Source: Beroe ovata (lineage: Eukaryota > Ctenophora > Nuda > Beroida > Beroidae). Taken from it: a DNA stretch of 21,220 nt. The notes beneath the pieces were generated by a model that ran no database searches, was not told where the DNA came from, and saw only the letters and a list, made by a program, of their open reading frames with translations. Of this stretch, positions 18,013-21,220 are shown piece after piece. Each line of letters opens with the position of its first letter. Positions within the stretch are counted from its first letter, which is position 1. Location of the stretch: contig CAMPET010000008.1 of the NCBI GenBank assembly GCA_946803715.1, positions 161,843-183,062 on the forward strand. Direction: 5' to 3'. Both the position numbers and the translations under genes were made by a program.

Positions 18013-18595
18013 CAGTGGTGCAAATCCATGTTTTTCATTGGGGGGTATAATCTGTTCTTAGGGGCATATTTTTGACTTTTTCTCGAATTGGGGGGGATGG
18101 TAGTAAAAAGTGTTAATTAGATAATTGAGTTATGATTGAAAATGACCGACGGTAATTGACCGTTCACATGAAGTCGAACTCATTAGACACATCATAAGAG
18201 TAACACAAAGACTGGGGAAAATGGCATTGACCATAGTGTCGCGAAATTAATATCAAAATGGGTAAAATTTCTACCGTGTGATCACAATTCCAACGTTCAA
18301 AAATGTTAGGGAACGATCAAAAACTAGAAAATACTAGTACCAACTACAGTAGCAACACCGTAGGTCTATATAATCTACAGAAGGTTTAAAGGTGAAAACG
18401 TGATTAGCCTGTAGCGTTAGCTTTGGAAAAGATTAAAGATGTTATGCACTGCACCAGTTTGCTTGTTCATCCCTGTATACATTGCCCAGAGTCCATACAT
18501 TTTGAGGGGAAGATATTTGCAATTATTGGAGGGGATGGCACCAAATTATTGGGGGGGATATATCCCCCCCATCCCCCCCTGGATTTGCACCACTG
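18013..18595. mobile_element. hAT-type MITE (583 bp) with 8-bp target-site duplication
   Basis: Perfect 16-bp terminal inverted repeats, CAGTGGTGCAAATCCA at 18013-18028 and its complement at 18580-18595, are flanked by identical 8-bp direct repeats CTTATTTC at 18005-18012 and 18596-18603. An 8-bp duplication with termini starting CAGTGG is diagnostic of the hAT superfamily. Subterminal G runs (TTGGGGGG near 18040, GGGGGGG near 18093, GGGGGGG/CCCCCCC near 18550-18577) are a common feature of such elements. There is no transposase frame, so movement would need enzyme from elsewhere. Intact termini and duplication suggest a fairly young insertion. The two ORFs inside it are too short and low-complexity to count as genes. 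Confidence 0.9.
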
Positions 18596-18603
18596 CTTAT
18601 TTC

Positions 18604-18906
18604 ATCTTTACTCACTCAATCTACAGAACAACTGTTTTCAAACTGTAGCCACCATTCTATATTAAACACCTCATGTTGCGCACCAATCCAAAATGGCACT
18701 GAAAATGTCCCAGGCATTTATTCTGGGGCTGGGCTTTGCCCAGTGAGCTCAGTTAAAACTCTATCATTGGGAATATAGTTATTGCAGTCTAGCCGGACAG
18801 TCTCCCTTGTGATCCAGCTAGACAAAAGAATGGCAAAAACTGAATTCACAACAATTCTAATTTTTGGTTATTTTCATGGTTATTCAACAGTGTAGGTACT
18901 ATCAGC
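18604..18906. other. Immediate upstream region of PSME3
   Basis: No TATA box is evident. A small perfect stem CTGGGC-TTT-GCCCAG lies at about 18730-18744. A 5' UTR must lie in or upstream of this stretch. Confidence 0.4.
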
Positions 18907-21177
18907 ATGTCTAGCTCATCCTTGACAAGTGAAGAAAACATCAATTTGGTGAGTTGATCCTTATTTAAAACAGTTACTGTTATGAACTAGAGTTTCATTG
19001 TTATAGTGAACATTAAAATTGATCAAACCTGCAGGTTGAAAGCTATAAACAAGAATTTTGTAAGGATGTAAGTACCTATCAGAAAGAGGTTTATCTGTCT
19101 TGATCGAATTTGTATGCTGTATAGTGTATAAGTATCCTTGATAAGGACATAAGAGAAGATTTTTGTAAGCTGTATAAATATGCTGAATAAGAAAAGAAGA
19201 GATAGTGCTATTTTTGAGTTGCAGCATGATTCCATCTCTGGCATGGTTGCACAGTTTGGATCAATATGAGAATTCACAGACCAACTTAATTGTCAATCGG
19301 CAACCATAGTTTTACTGTTCTCAGAATCAAAGATACGGATATTCAAATGTGGTTAAATGTTTCTCATGTTTTATGATAAAACATTCCAGGTTGAACTGAT
19401 TCTAAGTGAGACATTCCCTAAGAAAATAGTGGAGCTTGACAAGTTATATAAGGTACTTGGTCAACATGTTCAATGTGCCTAAAACATGTTCTGTTGAATA
19501 TATGTGTTAGCTGATTGCAGGAGTAACTCTATTTATACAGTAGCACTCCACCTTAATATAGCAGTTTAGTTGTCAGCAGTCATTCATGGCAATGTCAACT
19601 GTGTACAACTCTGGAAACGCAAGAACTGGGAGATCACTTGTGTGTGTGTGTGTGTGCGTGTGTGCGTGTCTGTGTCTGTGTCTGTGTCTGTGTTTGTTCG
19701 TTATTTGGCACTGAGTATGCATTAACACATTCATTTCCACAGAGTGAGCAGCTGGCTCTGTCTCGTGCCTCACTTGTCAAGGAAGCCACTTTGACATCGC
19801 TCAAGGCAGTTCAGAAGGAAGTTCCTGCTACGCCACCCCCAGCCAAGAGGAAGCGGAATGAGGCGTCGTCGCTGGAAAACGGCGCTGATGACAGTGAGAA
19901 TTCTTCATTAATTCTTTCTATTTCTGCTGATGAATTTGAAATTTGAGATTTGTGGAGCAAGTGGTTCAATTGAGCCAATCAACTGAACGTGTTTATCTTG
20001 ACATCTTTCTACTTCAGAAACACGCTTCAGTACGACAGTTCACTGCAATCAGGTATGCTCCTGCTATTTTGTCAATTTACATCGAGTCTATGTGATTATA
20101 GTTGCTTCCTCCAATCAACGTCAATTTCAGATTGTGTCAGATTTGATTCGAGTTGTAAAGCCCGAGATAAGAGAACTAATTGAGTACTGCAATAAGGTAC
20201 TATTCTTCCCATTTCGTCGCATGTTGTCATTCCCTTTTACAAATCGCAATGCCACTATTTCCATGATTCGATACCTTTTTTCAGATCAAGATGTGGATAC
20301 AACTCCAAATCCCTAAGATAGAAGATGGTAATAACTTTGGAGTTTCCATTCAGGTCGGTATGGAAATTGCCACTCTTGCTCATTGTCATATCAAATTTGG
20401 AATATAGGGAACGCGCCGTGCAATTTTGTTCATCTACTTTTCAAGATTCTACGTGCGCGCGGCAGAAAACATACGTGTTCTGTTTCTGTTGAAGACGCGC
20501 GCACGACCCCATGACTAGCTCTATGTCCGACATGACACGAATCACTTCCTGGCCCCAAATCTTTCAACAATCCTATTATTGAATTATCATCATGTTTTGA
20601 TGGGAACTGTGTCCCAATTACACGTATGTATGTATCATCGTACATCGTACTCAAATCTACTGGGTTTTGCAATGTATACCTACACAGCAATTTGTTCGTT
20701 GTGTGCTTTGAGACAGGCATAATGTGCACCGCAAATCCGTTCGGTGCATGAACTCCTCAATTTTAACATATTCCTCATTGCAGGAGGAGACGATATCAGA
20801 AGTGACGACATTCTGCGAGTTCGCCAAGGGATATTTCGACGACATGTCCCGTTATTTTGTAACTCGTGGTAAAGTCTCATCAAAGATAGTCAAGTACCCC
20901 CATCTGGTACGTCCTTTTTCATGATGCTCGTGTTATAGGTGAATGAAATCTTTGCCTTTTCGTGTAATATGGTGTGTTAAGGGTCTTTAGATACCGAGTA
21001 ATAAGTGTAGCATTGAATGATTCACTGCTGTTCATGTAAATGAGAAATGATGTGATGAATCCTGGTTGACAACATTACCACCTATTACAGGAAGATTATG
21101 CGAAGTATCTCAGTGAACTTGATGAGAAACAGTTTCTACACATCCGTGTATTCACCAATGAACTCAAGATGATATAT
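18907..21177 (+). CDS. PSME3: Proteasome activator PA28-gamma (REG-gamma), nine exons, 3' end beyond window
   Basis: Encodes a subunit of the nuclear 11S cap that opens the 20S proteasome for ATP- and ubiquitin-independent degradation. Exons: 18907-18948, 19035-19067, 19390-19452, 19743-19893, 20018-20052, 20131-20196, 20285-20353, 20784-20906, 21091-21177. Introns are phase 0 except intron 4 (phase 1); all are GT-AG and the frame is continuous for 223 codons. Family blocks: SETFPKKIVELDKLYK (helix 1), the lysine/arginine cluster PPPAKRKR (about 77-84, the gamma-type nuclear signal in the variable insert), VVKPEIRELIEYCN, the activation loop IQLQIPKIEDGNNFGVSIQ (about 135-153), SRYFVTRGKV...SKIVKYPHL, and EDYAKYLSELDEKQF. 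The basic insert and high overall match favour gamma over the alpha/beta forms. The last exon visible ends at a GTGAGT donor, so the C-terminal residues that dock into the 20S ring lie outside the window. Confidence 0.95.
19035..19067 (+). CDS. PSME3: PSME3 33-nt small exon 2
   Basis: An 11-codon exon (VESYKQEFCKD) with acceptor CCTGCAG and donor GTAAGT. It is needed to complete the first helix between ENINL and VELILSETFPKK; without it the protein is about 11 residues short against the family. Easily missed by gene finders. Confidence 0.88.
19638..19695. repeat. (GT)n / (GTGTCT)n microsatellite in PSME3 intron 3
   Basis: (GT) units grading into four TGTGTC units, about 50 bases upstream of the exon 4 acceptor. 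Same compound pattern as at the left edge of the window. Confidence 0.92.
20018..20052 (+). CDS. PSME3: PSME3 35-nt small exon 5
   Basis: Acceptor TACTTCAG, donor GTATGC. Entering in phase 1 and leaving in phase 0, it supplies KTRFSTTVHCNQ between the acidic end of the variable insert and IVSDLIRVVKPE. It is the only exon that fits both neighbouring phases. Confidence 0.8.
20452..20505. repeat. CpG-rich inverted repeat in PSME3 intron 7
   Basis: CGTGCGCGCG (20452-20461) and its complement CGCGCGCACG (20496-20505) flank 34 bases inside the longest PSME3 intron (20354-20783). Confidence 0.7.
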
Positions 21178-21187
21178 GTGAGTGGAT

Positions 21188-21220
<33 letters not shown>
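21188..21220. repeat. (AC)n microsatellite at right edge
   Basis: At least 16 AC units in the next PSME3 intron, running off the window. Confidence 0.95.

Noticed and set aside
18423..18665. Plus-strand ORFs of 69-80 residues
   Set aside because: They lie within or across the end of the hAT MITE and include its G/C-run terminus; no transposase motifs.
19573..19946. ORFs with Cys-Val or His-Thr repeats around 19.6-19.9 kb
   Set aside because: The repeats are translations of the GT microsatellite; only 19743-19893 is real coding (PSME3 exon 4).
20131..20196. Extending PSME3 exon 6 upstream to the TTATAG at 20095-20100 (adds ASSNQRQFQ)
   Set aside because: That acceptor is phase 1, but exon 5 ends in phase 0; the TTTCAG acceptor at 20130 fits both phase and family length.
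1..21220. CRISPR arrays, operons, phage or bacterial mobile systems
   Set aside because: The window is spliced animal DNA; repeats are microsatellites, minisatellites and a hAT MITE, with no repeat-spacer pattern.

Overview
The window is animal (metazoan) nuclear DNA. It has spliced genes with GT-AG introns of about 80-500 bases, metazoan protein families (a membrane ADAM protease, an LDL-receptor-class-A/rhodopsin-type GPCR, and a PA28-gamma proteasome activator), many (GT)n/(CA)n microsatellites and a hAT-type non-autonomous transposon. PA28 appears in its gamma form. The GPCR mixes LDLa repeats with an LGR/RXFP-like seven-helix core, a combination typical of invertebrates. The species cannot be fixed from the sequence; a non-bilaterian or other small-genome invertebrate is a reasonable guess. 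Single Ns at 2212, 3627, 9236 and 13916 look like unsized assembly joins.

Layout. (1) 71-7095, minus strand: an ADAM metalloprotease gene, complete at its 5' end and running off the left edge. I could chain 18 constitutive exons plus one candidate 27-nt microexon, with every reading-frame phase agreeing. They encode signal peptide, prodomain, active-site metalloprotease, disintegrin, cysteine-rich, EGF-like and transmembrane segments. (2) 7096-10640: about 3.5 kb without a recognisable gene, shared as upstream DNA by the ADAM gene (leftward) and the GPCR gene (rightward). It holds a CRE/ATF-like palindrome cluster, three GGATTAAT sites and a foldback repeat. (3) 10642-13268, plus strand: an intronless 775-residue LDLa-GPCR with a well-spaced TATA/initiator pair and an AATAAA signal. 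(4) 13270-18906: mostly non-coding, with microsatellites, a perfect hairpin, paired octamer motifs, a CpG-dense block and a 583-bp hAT MITE with 8-bp target-site duplication. A weak multi-exon minus-strand model lies at 14.5-15.9 kb. (5) 18907-21177, plus strand: nine exons of PSME3 (PA28-gamma), cut off at the right edge before its last exon(s).

The three genes act in different places: a cell-surface sheddase/adhesion protein, a plasma-membrane receptor and a nuclear proteasome cap. Nothing suggests a shared pathway, so this reads as ordinary gene neighbours rather than a functional cluster. The points most worth following are the ADAM prodomain without an evident cysteine switch and its in-frame microexon, the LDLa-GPCR lacking leucine-rich repeats, the hAT MITE, and the unassigned minus-strand exon chain.
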